This document shows, piece by piece, positions 27,328 through 39,304 of a DNA stretch of 64,000 nt (its first letter is position 1; each line of letters opens with the position of its first letter). Location: the NCBI GenBank assembly GCA_002409285.1, contig DHUT01000015.1, positions 1 to 64,000 of the forward strand, written 5' to 3'. Made by a program: the position numbers and the translations under genes. The DNA comes from Firmicutes bacterium UBA5227. Lineage in GTDB: Bacteria > Bacillota > Clostridia > Tissierellales > Sedimentibacteraceae. Below the pieces are notes generated by a model. It did not search any database. It worked only from the letters and a program-made list of their open reading frames with translations, and was not told the DNA's origin.

Positions 27328-28428
27328 ATGAAAATAAAAATTAATCAGAACGAACTTAATAAAAGTATTAGTGTTGTACAAAAAGCAGTATCTTCAAGAA
27401 CCCCTCTTCCCATACTGTCTGGAATTTTAATAGAAGCTAAAGATAACATGCTTATATTGACTGCAACTGATCTGGATTTAGGCATAAAGACATATTCTCC
27501 CTGTGAAATTGAAGAAGAAGGTTCAATTGTTGTACAATCTAAACTCATAGGAGACTTTGTAAGAAAACTTCCTTCCAATTCCTATGTATATATCAGTACC
27601 ACGGAAAATAAAAGCATGGAAATAAAATGTTTAAATTCCGAAATAAATATATTGGGAAATTCATCTGATGAGTATCCTGATAATACCTTTGAAAATGAAG
27701 GAAATTCATTTGAAATAAAATCAGAATCCTTAAAAAATTTAATAAGATATACTTATTTTGCCGCATCACAGGAAAATTTAAAACCAATATTTACAGGATG
27801 CCTAATTGAAATAAAAAATAACTTATGTACATTTGTTGCATTAGACGGTTATAGAATGGCAGTGAAAAAAGAAAAAATTGAATTTAACGGAGAGGTTTCA
27901 ATTGTGGTTCCATCTAAAACACTGCTTGAAATTTTAAGAATTATTGAAGAAGATGAGGGAGAAATTAAAATAACAGTATCAGAAAGTCACATATCATTTA
28001 AATTGGAAAACACAATTATTATATCTAATTTATTAGACGGAAAATTTATGGACTATGAAGGAATAATTAAAAGTAATTTTGTAACAGTAGTAAAAGCAGA
28101 CCCTTCAGATATCAGAGACAGTGTTGAAAGAGCTTCACTTCTTGCAAGAGATGACAAAAATAATTTAGTCGTTTTAGACATAAAGGAACAAAGTATGCAG
28201 ATTAATTCCGCTTCGGAATACGGTAATGTTGAGGAAAATGTCCCTGTGGAAAAAGAAGGAGAAGATTTAAAGATGGGATTTAATTCTAAATATTTACTGG
28301 ACTTTTTAAGAGTAATAGGCAATGAAAAAATAGAATTAAATTTAGTTGGTAAAAATAGCCCCTGCTTCATAAATGAAGAAGGCAAGCAGGATTATATATA
28401 CATGGTGCTGCCTGTAAGGATAAGTTAA
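27328..28428 (+). CDS. dnaN: DNA polymerase III beta sliding clamp
   Basis: A 366-residue protein with three repeated clamp folds, opening MKIKINQNELNKSISVVQKAV and ending YMVLPVRIS, the usual clamp C-terminus (Met-Pro-Val-Arg region). It forms the ring that tethers polymerase III and recruits repair proteins. The ATG follows AAAGGAGCATACT. It is followed closely by yaaA. Confidence 0.97.
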   Translation: MKIKINQNELNKSISVVQKAVSSRTPLPILSGILIEAKDNMLILTATDLDLGIKTYSPCEIEEEGSIVVQSKLIGDFVRKLPSNSYVYISTTENKSMEIKCLNSEINILGNSSDEYPDNTFENEGNSFEIKSESLKNLIRYTYFAASQENLKPIFTGCLIEIKNNLCTFVALDGYRMAVKKEKIEFNGEVSIVVPSKTLLEILRIIEEDEGEIKITVSESHISFKLENTIIISNLLDGKFMDYEGIIKSNFVTVVKADPSDIRDSVERASLLARDDKNNLVVLDIKEQSMQINSASEYGNVEENVPVEKEGEDLKMGFNSKYLLDFLRVIGNEKIELNLVGKNSPCFINEEGKQDYIYMVLPVRIS

Positions 28429-28438
28429 AGAGGTACTT

Positions 28439-28653
28439 ATGGAGAAAATATACATTGAGACAGAATTTATTAAGCTTGACCAGCTGTTGAAATTTGCAAA
28501 TGCAGTAGAAGGCGGTGGAATGGCAAAAAATGTTATATTGGATGGTCTTGTAAAGGTGAATGGAGAAACCGTACTGCAAAGAGGAAGAAAGCTCAGAGAA
28601 GGAGATACTGTAGAATTCAACCATGAAAAATATATCATTTCAAAAGAGGAAAA

Positions 28654-28657
<4 letters not shown>
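28439..28657 (+). CDS. yaaA: S4-domain RNA-binding protein YaaA/RlbA
   Basis: A 72-residue S4-domain protein found between dnaN and recF in most Firmicutes. The S4 signature is FIKLDQLLKFANAV, GGGMAKNVILDGLVKVNGE and RGRKLREGD. It is thought to act in ribosome assembly. Its stop overlaps the recF start by four bases. Confidence 0.93.
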
Positions 28658-31696
<3,039 letters not shown>

Positions 31697-31713
31697 TCAG
31701 CCGGAGGTTATAA

Positions 31714-34182
31714 ATGAGCGAAAATGATAAAATTGAAAATAAAAGTAAGATTATAGAAACAAATATTACCGAAGAAATGAGAAAGTCCTATCTGGACTAC
31801 GCCATGGCGGTTATTGTTTCAAGAGCACTTCCGGATGTAAGAGACGGTTTGAAGCCGGTTCACAGGAGAATACTTTATTCGGCAAATGATCTGTCGTTAA
31901 CTCCGGATAAACCCCATAAGAAAAGTGCACGTATAGTGGGAGATGTTTTAGGTAAGTATCATCCTCACGGAGATACAGCGGTATATGATGCAATGGTAAG
32001 ACTGGCACAAAGCTTCTCCATGCGCTATCCCTTAATAGACGGTCACGGAAACTTCGGTTCCGTAGATGGAGATCAGGCAGCGGCAATGCGTTATACAGAA
32101 GCCCGAATGTCCAAAATGGCCATGGAAATGCTGAGAGATTTAAACAAGGATACCGTTGATTTTAAGCCAAACTTTGATGAAACCTTAAAAGAACCGGTGG
32201 TGTTGCCAAGCCGATTTCCTAATTTACTGGTAAATGGTTCACAGGGTATTGCCGTTGGTATGGCAAGTTCAATTCCGCCTCATAATTTGGGAGAAGTGAT
32301 AAATGGAGTTATTGCATATATAGATAATCCTGAAATAGATGTTCAGGGACTGATGAGGTATGTTAAGGGCCCTGATTTTCCCACAGGAGCCATAATTGAA
32401 GGAAAAGATAACATTAAAAATGCCTATCTTACCGGAAAAGGATTTGTGAAAGTTAAGTCAAAAGTTGAAATTGAAGAAATAAAAAATAACAAAAGCAGAA
32501 TCATTGTAACAGAAATTCCATACATGGTTAATAAGGCACGGTTAATAGAAAAGATAGCCGAGCTTATGAAAGATAAAAGAATCGAAGGAATTTCAGAATT
32601 AAGAGATGAAAGTGACAGAACAGGAATGAGGATTGTCATTGAAATCAAACGAGATTACAATCCTAATATTATACTTAACAATTTGTACAAACATACTCAG
32701 CTTCAGGATAATTTCAGCATTAACATGATAGCGCTGGTTAACGGTGAACCAAAAGTTCTGACCTTGAGGGACATGATTCATTACTATGTGGAGCATCAAA
32801 GAGAAATTGTCGTAAGAAGGACAAAGTATGATTTAGATAAAGCCGAGGCAAGAGCACATATAGTAGAGGGCTTAAGAATTGCAATTGACAACATAGATGA
32901 AGTAATAAGAATAATAAGAGCAGCCTATGACGATGCAGAACAAAAATTAATGGATGCATTCAATTTATCAGATGTCCAGGCAAGAGCCATAGTTGATATG
33001 AGATTAAGGCGTCTGCAAGGTCTTGAAAGAGAAAAATTAGATGCCGAATATAAAGAATTAATGGAAATGATTGAAAAATACAGAGAAATACTTGCAAACC
33101 AGCACCTGGTAGATGAAATAATAAAAACTGAGTTAAAAGAAGTAAAAAATATATACTATGACGAAAGAAGAACAGAAATTAAATCCGATGAGGGAGAGAT
33201 ATCAGTAGAAGATTTAATAGAAGAAGAAAATGTTGCAATTACCCTTACAAACTTCGGATATATAAAGAGACTTCCTGAAGATACCTACAAGGCACAAAAC
33301 AGAGGAGGAAAAGGGATAACAGCTCTTACAACAAGAGAAGAAGATTTTGTAAAAGATTTATTTATAACCTCCACCCATGATAACCTGTTATTCCTTACAA
33401 ACAAAGGTAAGATGTACAGAATCAAGGCATACGAGGTACCGGAGGCAAGACGCCAGGCTAAAGGTACAGCTGCAATCAATTTGATACACATTGATACCGA
33501 TGAGAAAATCAGATCAATAATTCCAATAAGAGAATTTAATGATGATGAATACTTGGTGTTTGCGACAAAAAAAGGAATAATTAAGAAAACCAAGTTAAGC
33601 GAGTTTGATACAAACAGGAAAAACGGTCTTGTTGCAATAAAAATTGCCGAAAATGACGAACTTATAAATGTCAGCAAGACAGATGGCACAAAGGATATAT
33701 TTATAGTTACCAAGTATGGAAAGGGTATAAGATTCAACGAGGATGATGTAAGGGAAACAGGAAGAAACTCAATGGGTGTAAAAGCTATAACTATTAATGA
33801 CGAGGATGAGCTTGTTTCAATGAGCATTATTAAAGAAAGCGATGAAAACAAATATATATTGACTGTTACGGAAAAAGGATATGCAAAAATAACACTGTCT
33901 CAGGAATACCGATGCCAGAACAGAGGCGGAAAGGGTATGAAAGCTCACAACATTAATGAAAAGACAGGTCCTATCGTAGGTTCATTAATAGTTGAAAAAG
34001 AAGATGACCTGATGATTTTAAGTATAAACGGTGTTATTATAAGAATGCATGCAACAGGTATATCCATAATGGGCAGAGATACTCAGGGTGTAATAGCCAT
34101 GAGACTGAATGATGACGATAAAGTTGTTTCAATTGCTAAAATTTATTCTGAGGAAGATTTGGATTTGGATTCAGAAGAATAA
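31714..34182 (+). CDS. gyrA: DNA gyrase subunit A
   Basis: Cleavage-religation subunit of gyrase, 822 residues. The quinolone-determining region reads [17 protein letters not shown], and the catalytic Tyr lies in [10 protein letters not shown] near residue 124. The C-terminal six-bladed pinwheel carries the gyrase box QNRGGKG near residue 529. Thr replaces the common Ser in the resistance region, as in some wild-type clostridia. The next gene starts 14 bases later, with no terminator seen. Confidence 0.98.
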   Translation: MSENDKIENKSKIIETNITEEMRKSYLDYAMAVIVSRALPDVRDGLKPVHRRILYSANDLSLTPDKPHKKSARIVGDVLGKYHPHGDTAVYDAMVRLAQSFSMRYPLIDGHGNFGSVDGDQAAAMRYTEARMSKMAMEMLRDLNKDTVDFKPNFDETLKEPVVLPSRFPNLLVNGSQGIAVGMASSIPPHNLGEVINGVIAYIDNPEIDVQGLMRYVKGPDFPTGAIIEGKDNIKNAYLTGKGFVKVKSKVEIEEIKNNKSRIIVTEIPYMVNKARLIEKIAELMKDKRIEGISELRDESDRTGMRIVIEIKRDYNPNIILNNLYKHTQLQDNFSINMIALVNGEPKVLTLRDMIHYYVEHQREIVVRRTKYDLDKAEARAHIVEGLRIAIDNIDEVIRIIRAAYDDAEQKLMDAFNLSDVQARAIVDMRLRRLQGLEREKLDAEYKELMEMIEKYREILANQHLVDEIIKTELKEVKNIYYDERRTEIKSDEGEISVEDLIEEENVAITLTNFGYIKRLPEDTYKAQNRGGKGITALTTREEDFVKDLFITSTHDNLLFLTNKGKMYRIKAYEVPEARRQAKGTAAINLIHIDTDEKIRSIIPIREFNDDEYLVFATKKGIIKKTKLSEFDTNRKNGLVAIKIAENDELINVSKTDGTKDIFIVTKYGKGIRFNEDDVRETGRNSMGVKAITINDEDELVSMSIIKESDENKYILTVTEKGYAKITLSQEYRCQNRGGKGMKAHNINEKTGPIVGSLIVEKEDDLMILSINGVIIRMHATGISIMGRDTQGVIAMRLNDDDKVVSIAKIYSEEDLDLDSEE

Positions 34183-34195
34183 TAGGGAGGGTACT

Positions 34196-34510
34196 ATGTC
34201 ATTAGAAATAAAATACAATGTAACTTCAGAAAATATTTTGGAAATAAAACCTGTGGGAGAAGTAGATATATATACTTCTCCTGAACTGAAAAATAAAATT
34301 TTAGAACTTGTTGAGCAGAAAAATCAAGATATAACAATCAATGGTGAATATCTTGAATACATTGATTCTACAGGTCTGGGAGTATTAATGGCAATATATA
34401 AGACTCTCAGGGAAAAAAACCTGAACATAAGAATAAAAAACCTAAAACCGAATATTTATAAACTTTTTGATATAACAGGTTTAAACAAGGTTTTTAATAT
34501 TCAGGAGTGA
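34196..34510 (+). CDS. Anti-sigma factor antagonist (RsbV/SpoIIAA-like STAS protein)
   Basis: A 104-residue STAS-domain protein. The phosphorylatable Ser lies in YIDSTGLGVL near residue 58. In this family the dephosphorylated form binds the anti-sigma kinase and frees the sigma factor. The ATG after GGGAGGGTACT is chosen over an upstream in-frame ATG that lies inside gyrA. It is the first of a three-gene cassette with a small anti-sigma-like protein and a sigma factor. Confidence 0.88.
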   Translation: MSLEIKYNVTSENILEIKPVGEVDIYTSPELKNKILELVEQKNQDITINGEYLEYIDSTGLGVLMAIYKTLREKNLNIRIKNLKPNIYKLFDITGLNKVFNIQE

Positions 34511-34514
34511 TATA

Positions 34515-34892
34515 ATGGAAAAAATTAAATTAAGCATTCCCAAGAAATCTGAATTTATGAGTACCATAAGGCTTACAACTTCTGCCATTTCAAATATAAG
34601 AAGATTCAATGTAGATGAAATAGAAGACCTGAAGGTTATTATTTCGGAGGCTTGCACATTTTTCATAAACAATGTGAAAAACAGTACTGAACCCCTGGAT
34701 ATTTGCTATGAATTAAACGATAATAATTTAATTGTCGAAGTAATAGATTTAAATTCAGGAGAAATAATACAAAAAGACAGGACAAGCAGTGAAATGTGTG
34801 TTATGATTATAGAGAGTCTTGCAGACAGCTATAATTTTGATTTAGAAAATAAAAAAATAATATTTGAAAAATGCATAAATAATTTTGAATAG
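34515..34892 (+). CDS. Degenerate RsbW-like anti-sigma factor
   Basis: A 125-residue protein in the position of the anti-sigma kinase. IEDLKVIISEACTFFINNV resembles the N-box helix of GHKL kinases, and the N-terminal strand pattern fits. However, the DxGxG ATP motif and the glycine lid are not visible, and it is shorter than RsbW (about 160) or SpoIIAB (about 146). It may bind the sigma factor without kinase activity, or ATP binding may be strongly altered. Assignment rests on context as much as sequence. Confidence 0.7.
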   Translation: MEKIKLSIPKKSEFMSTIRLTTSAISNIRRFNVDEIEDLKVIISEACTFFINNVKNSTEPLDICYELNDNNLIVEVIDLNSGEIIQKDRTSSEMCVMIIESLADSYNFDLENKKIIFEKCINNFE

Positions 34893-34903
34893 GCGTTGAT
34901 AAT

Positions 34904-35665
34904 ATGAGCGAAGCAATCCAAAATTCCAAGATCATTAAAAATCATGATTTATTTTTGCAGTACCAACAAACCAGAGATGTTGAACTAAGAAATATAATTT
35001 TTGATAAATATAAATATATGGCTGAAATAATATCAAGAAAATATAACAACAAAGGCATTGAACACGAGGATATTTTTCAGACAGCTTGCATGGGTTTGAT
35101 TTTTGCAATAGAGAGATTTGATGTAAGTAAAGGATTTGAATTTACCAGCTTTGCAACTCCCACTATTTTAGGGGAAATAAAAAAGTATTTCAGAGACAAG
35201 GGCTGGGCTATTAAAGTACCCAGAAAAATTCAGGAAGTATCAAAAAAAGTAAATGAAGCTAACAATCTATTGAGCTCACAGCTAAATCGTGCTCCCACTG
35301 TAAAGGAAATTGCGGACTATATCCATTCTACAGAAGAAGAAGTGCTTGAAGCTTTTGAAGCAGGAAAAATGTTTAATTCCCAGTCATTAGATGAGAAACT
35401 TGACATTAACAGCGATGACAGCGACATGTCCCTTATGGACATTGTAGGTCAGGAAGATACATATTTTATAAAAATAGAAAATGAAGACTTTATAGAAAAA
35501 TCCCTGGACAAACTAAATGAATTGGAAAGAAAAATAATAATTAAGAGGTTTTATTCTAATAAGACACAAAGCGAAATTGCAAAAGAATTAAATATTTCTC
35601 AAATGACTGTGTCCAGAATAGAAAAAAGATCTTTGGAAAAATTAAGAATAGAATTCAATAAATGA
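34904..35665 (+). CDS. SigB/SigF/SigG-family RNA polymerase sigma factor
   Basis: A 253-residue sigma-70 group 3 factor. Region 2 reads IEHEDIFQTACMGLIFAIERFDVSKGFEFTSF-like with GEIKKYFRDKGW; region 3 RAPTVKEIADYI; region 4 ends in SEIAKELNISQMTVSRIEKR, a clear HTH. Adjacent RsbV-like and RsbW-like genes indicate partner-switching control. Which of the general-stress or sporulation roles applies cannot be told from sequence. It is 13 bases before the UPF0182 gene. Confidence 0.9.
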   Translation: MSEAIQNSKIIKNHDLFLQYQQTRDVELRNIIFDKYKYMAEIISRKYNNKGIEHEDIFQTACMGLIFAIERFDVSKGFEFTSFATPTILGEIKKYFRDKGWAIKVPRKIQEVSKKVNEANNLLSSQLNRAPTVKEIADYIHSTEEEVLEAFEAGKMFNSQSLDEKLDINSDDSDMSLMDIVGQEDTYFIKIENEDFIEKSLDKLNELERKIIIKRFYSNKTQSEIAKELNISQMTVSRIEKRSLEKLRIEFNK

Positions 35666-35678
35666 CAAGGGAGGTTTT

Positions 35679-38525
35679 ATGAAAAATAAAGGAAGATTTT
35701 TCACAATAGCATTAATTATTATATTGTTTTTAGTAATAAACTCATTTGGTGGTATCACTAAGTTTATAACCGATTATTTGTGGTTTAATGAAGTAGGATA
35801 TACCGAAACATTTTTAACTAAGATAAAAGCTCAATTTGCAATAGGCATTCCTATCTTTGCTGTTTTGAGCTGTTTGTTGTATTTATTTATAAAAAAATTA
35901 AAAAAGAAATACGATTTGGAATCTGAAATTGTTGATACTAAGTTAAACAAAAAGGCTAATCTGTGGATAAAACTTTCCTCTGTGATAATAAGCTTTTTAT
36001 TTACCGTAAGCATTGTATCAAGAATGTGGTTTGAAATTTTACAGTTTTTAAATAGTGAAAGCTTTGGCATGACAGATCCGATTTTTAACAACGATATTAG
36101 CTTTTATATTTTTAAGCTGCCGTTAATTAATACTTCTGTTAATTTTGTAATAGATGTATTATTTCTTCTTATAGCTGTAACCGTATTGTTTTATGGATAT
36201 CTTGCAATAAAAGACAGCATTAAAAATGCATCTAAGCAATTTGAAGAGATAAGATATAATCCCAATCAGTTTGATTTCAGCGAAGTGTTCAATAAAAAAT
36301 TTGCTACTAAAATAATAAATGAACTATCCTTCATAGGAATTTTTGTTTTTATTTTTTTAAGCATTAAATATGTTTTAAGAAGCTATGATTTGTTGTATTC
36401 TCAACTTGGAAGGGTTTTTGGGGCAGGGTATACCGACATAAATATAACTCTGAATTTATACAGAATTCTTGCAGTCGGCTGCTTAGTTTCGGCAGTAACA
36501 TTTTTCATAGGAGCAAGAAAAAGAAATTTAAGATCCGCTTTGTCAGTTCCCGTAGCATTAATTGTAATATCCATAATAGGAACAGCAGCAGCAGGAGCAG
36601 TTGAAAACTTTATAGTTGAGCCCGACCAGCTTTCAAAGGAAACCAGGTATATGGAATACAGCATAAAAAGCACCCAGAGCGCATATGCTCTTGATGATGT
36701 GGAATCGGTTGAGTTCCCTGCAAACAACGATTTGACCATCGAAGACATAAAAAATAACCAGGAGGTCATTGACAACATAAGGATTAATGACCAGGAGCCT
36801 TTGATTCAGGTATATAATCAGCTTCAGGGTATCAGACCCTACTATGTTTTCAATGATGTTGACGTTGACCGCTATGTAATAGACGGAGACTATAAACAGG
36901 TATTTTTATCTGCAAGAGAGCTTGATCAGAACCGTTTAAACGAGCAGGCAAGGACGTGGGTAAATCAGTATTTAAAATATACCCATGGCTATGGAGTCAC
37001 TTTATCCCAGGTTAATGAAGTAACACCCCAGGGTCAGCCTGAAATGCTTGTTAAAAATATACCGCCTTCAACAAACACGGATTTTAAGATTTCCAGACCT
37101 GAAATATATTTTGGTGAAAAATCAAATAATTATGTAGTAGTTAACACAGACGAAAAAGAGTTTGACTATCCTTCAGGCTCCAATAATGTGGAAGCATTGT
37201 ACGAAGGCAACGCAGGAATCAGACTGTCATTTGGAAACAAGCTTCTTTTCAGCTTAAGAGAAAACAGCTACAGACTTTTTATTTCTAACAACATAGATTC
37301 AAACAGTAAAATATTGCTAAATAGAAATATAATGCAAAGAGTTCATGAAATAGCACCATTTTTGTATTATGATCCAGATGCTTACATTGTTGTTAACCAG
37401 GACGACGGCAAGCTGTACTGGATAATCGAAGGATTTACCGTAAGCAGCAGGTTTCCATATTCACAGCCCTCTGAGAACTTTATAGAAGGTCAAAGCGTTA
37501 ATTATATCAGAAACTCTGTAAAAGTTGTGATAGATGCCTATGACGGAACAACTGATTTCTACATAGCAGATGAAACGGACCCCATCATACAGATATACGA
37601 TAAAATATTTAGTGATTTGTTTAAACCCATGAGCAGTATGCCGGAAGGTATAAGAAGCCATGTAAGGTATTCACAGGCATACTTTGATGTACAATCTGAT
37701 ATGTACAGACTTTACCACATTGAAAATCCCACCGTATTTTTCGGAAGAGAAGATTATTGGGATATTGCCAATGAAAAATATATGGATAACGGAGAAGAAC
37801 CTGTTGGTTCAAGCTATGTAATGTTTAAGCTGCCTGAGGAAGAGGATGTGGAATTTTTATTAACCACTCAATATACACCTCAAAACAAGGATAATATGAT
37901 TGCTCTTCTTGCCGCAAGAAATGACGGTGAAAATTACGGTCAGCTTATTTTATATGAATTTCCCAAAACAAAGACAATATCCGGTCCCAATATGATTGAA
38001 ACCAAAATAGACCAGGATACCGTAATATCATCCCAGCTCACACTGTGGAGCCAGGTTGGGTCAACGGTATTAAGAGGAAATACATTGGTAGTTCCCATTG
38101 AGGATTCATTGCTTTATGTAGAGCCCATATATCTGAAATCAGATACGGAAAGTAACTTTCCCGAAATGAAAATGGTGGTTGTTTCCTTTGGAGACACAAT
38201 AATAATGGAGCCCACACTTAACCAGGCAATTGAAAGATTATTCGGTGTTTACACAGAGCCTGAAGAACCTGTTGAGCATGAGTATGACAACACAAATATA
38301 AACGATTTAATAAAACAGGCAAATAATTTGTTCATTAAGGCAACAGAGGCTCAGCAAAGAGGAGACTGGGCATCCTACGGAGAAAATTTAAAAGACCTGG
38401 AAAATATACTGAACCAGCTTAATCTGCTTACTAACGGTGCCGAACAAAACACAGCCGCAGAAAACAATACTGAAGAAGAAAATACCATGCCGGATGAAAA
38501 TACAGCAGATCAACAAAAACAATGA
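35679..38525 (+). CDS. UPF0182 family large membrane protein
   Basis: A 948-residue protein of the UPF0182 family. Seven membrane segments occupy about the first 310 residues (for example residues 7-25, 51-68, 90-110 and 155-175), followed by a large extracytoplasmic region with WVNQYLKYTHGYGVTLS and RSHVRYSQAYFDVQSDMYRLYH, family-typical blocks. The C-terminus is a Gln/Asn/Glu-rich tail. The function of the family is unknown. It appears co-transcribed with the sigma cassette. Confidence 0.92.
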   Translation: MKNKGRFFTIALIIILFLVINSFGGITKFITDYLWFNEVGYTETFLTKIKAQFAIGIPIFAVLSCLLYLFIKKLKKKYDLESEIVDTKLNKKANLWIKLSSVIISFLFTVSIVSRMWFEILQFLNSESFGMTDPIFNNDISFYIFKLPLINTSVNFVIDVLFLLIAVTVLFYGYLAIKDSIKNASKQFEEIRYNPNQFDFSEVFNKKFATKIINELSFIGIFVFIFLSIKYVLRSYDLLYSQLGRVFGAGYTDINITLNLYRILAVGCLVSAVTFFIGARKRNLRSALSVPVALIVISIIGTAAAGAVENFIVEPDQLSKETRYMEYSIKSTQSAYALDDVESVEFPANNDLTIEDIKNNQEVIDNIRINDQEPLIQVYNQLQGIRPYYVFNDVDVDRYVIDGDYKQVFLSARELDQNRLNEQARTWVNQYLKYTHGYGVTLSQVNEVTPQGQPEMLVKNIPPSTNTDFKISRPEIYFGEKSNNYVVVNTDEKEFDYPSGSNNVEALYEGNAGIRLSFGNKLLFSLRENSYRLFISNNIDSNSKILLNRNIMQRVHEIAPFLYYDPDAYIVVNQDDGKLYWIIEGFTVSSRFPYSQPSENFIEGQSVNYIRNSVKVVIDAYDGTTDFYIADETDPIIQIYDKIFSDLFKPMSSMPEGIRSHVRYSQAYFDVQSDMYRLYHIENPTVFFGREDYWDIANEKYMDNGEEPVGSSYVMFKLPEEEDVEFLLTTQYTPQNKDNMIALLAARNDGENYGQLILYEFPKTKTISGPNMIETKIDQDTVISSQLTLWSQVGSTVLRGNTLVVPIEDSLLYVEPIYLKSDTESNFPEMKMVVVSFGDTIIMEPTLNQAIERLFGVYTEPEEPVEHEYDNTNINDLIKQANNLFIKATEAQQRGDWASYGENLKDLENILNQLNLLTNGAEQNTAAENNTEEENTMPDENTADQQKQ

Positions 38526-38581
38526 TATTATTTTTAGAGTAGCATTAAGAATCATAAATTTAAATATAAAGTGAGGCAGCC

Positions 38582-38950
38582 ATGAAATTTACATTTAATC
38601 ATTTTAACTTCAATGTACATGATTTACAAAAAAGCACGAGCTTTTACAAAGAAGCATTAGGATTAACAGAAGTAAGAAGAAAAGAAGCATCAGATGGAAG
38701 CTACACATTGGTTTACTTAGGTGACGGAGAAACAGATTTTTCACTTGAGCTTACATGGCTGAAGGAAAGAACAGAGCTCTACGACCTGGGAGAGCAGGAA
38801 TTCCATCTTGCCATGGCAGTTGACAACTATGAAGAAGCCTTCAAAAAACATCAGGCTATGAACTGCATAGAATTCATAAATGAAACCATAGGAATTTACT
38901 TCATCACAGACCCCGACGGCTACTGGATTGAAATAGTGAGAAAAAAATAA
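38582..38950 (+). CDS. Glyoxalase I-like VOC family protein
   Basis: A 122-residue vicinal-oxygen-chelate protein. It opens FNHFNFNVHDLQKSTSFYKEALGL, with a metal-binding His in the first beta strand, and ends YFITDPDGYWIEIVRK, the usual lactoylglutathione lyase ending. Glu residues in SLELTW and IEIV fit the metal site. It may detoxify methylglyoxal, though VOC proteins vary in substrate. A terminator follows. Confidence 0.87.
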   Translation: MKFTFNHFNFNVHDLQKSTSFYKEALGLTEVRRKEASDGSYTLVYLGDGETDFSLELTWLKERTELYDLGEQEFHLAMAVDNYEEAFKKHQAMNCIEFINETIGIYFITDPDGYWIEIVRKK

Positions 38951-38972
38951 GATACAATAAAAAATAAATATT

Positions 38973-39017
38973 AAAACCAAAAGCCCTGATAAAGGAAAGC
39001 TTCTGGTTTTTTTATTT
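38973..39017 (+). terminator. Terminator after the glyoxalase-like gene
   Basis: AAAACCA/TGGTTTT plus an inner AAGC/GCTT pair form a stem with one internal mismatch, followed by TTTATTT. It ends the gyrA-side plus-strand transcript before the riboswitch region. Confidence 0.7.
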
Positions 39018-39180
39018 ATTCTCCAAAGCCTTCGGGTGGAATCTCCGGTTGTACACCTTTTGATAATACTTCTTTTAACCTAAACTTGTTTTATTGAAAT
39101 AAAAAAATATTTACATCAAATTTCGACATAAAATAAGAAAAATATTGATATAATTACATATATAAATATTTTTTTATTAT

Positions 39181-39279
39181 AGTGTAGATACTGTGAAATA
39201 TGTTTCAAATTTGGGCACCTGGAGCATATGGAGTGAATGGTGCAACCGGCTGACTGATATTATTAGCCGGGTTTTTTTT
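39181..39279 (+). promoter_or_regulatory. Cyclic-di-GMP-II riboswitch with overlapping intrinsic terminator
   Basis: The core TTTGGGCACC...GGTGCAACCGGC (39210-39250) reproduces the conserved block of the c-di-GMP-II aptamer (TTGGGCAC...GTGCAACCG), including the GCACC/GGTGC stem and the bulged AACCG. Upstream TGTGAAATATGTTTCAAA matches the GATGAAT-like 5' segment. AGTGTAG (39181) can pair with CTGACT (39250-39255) as P1. The terminator stem CCGGCT/AGCCGG (39246-39270) followed by eight T uses the same 3' bases, so ligand binding should prevent termination: an ON switch for the genes starting at 39305. A TATAAT box lies at 39149-39154. Confidence 0.85.
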
Positions 39280-39304
39280 CGAATAATTGAAAAGCTGAGG
39301 TGAG

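Noticed and set aside
31930..32000. Thr instead of Ser in the gyrase quinolone region as a resistance mutation.
   Set aside because: Thr is the wild-type residue at this position in several clostridia, so resistance cannot be inferred.
39206..39262. Leader before the histidine kinase considered as a T-box or a class I c-di-GMP (GEMM) riboswitch.
   Set aside because: The T-box core GGTACC-type sequence and the GEMM CGCAAAGCC block are absent, while the class II core matches well.
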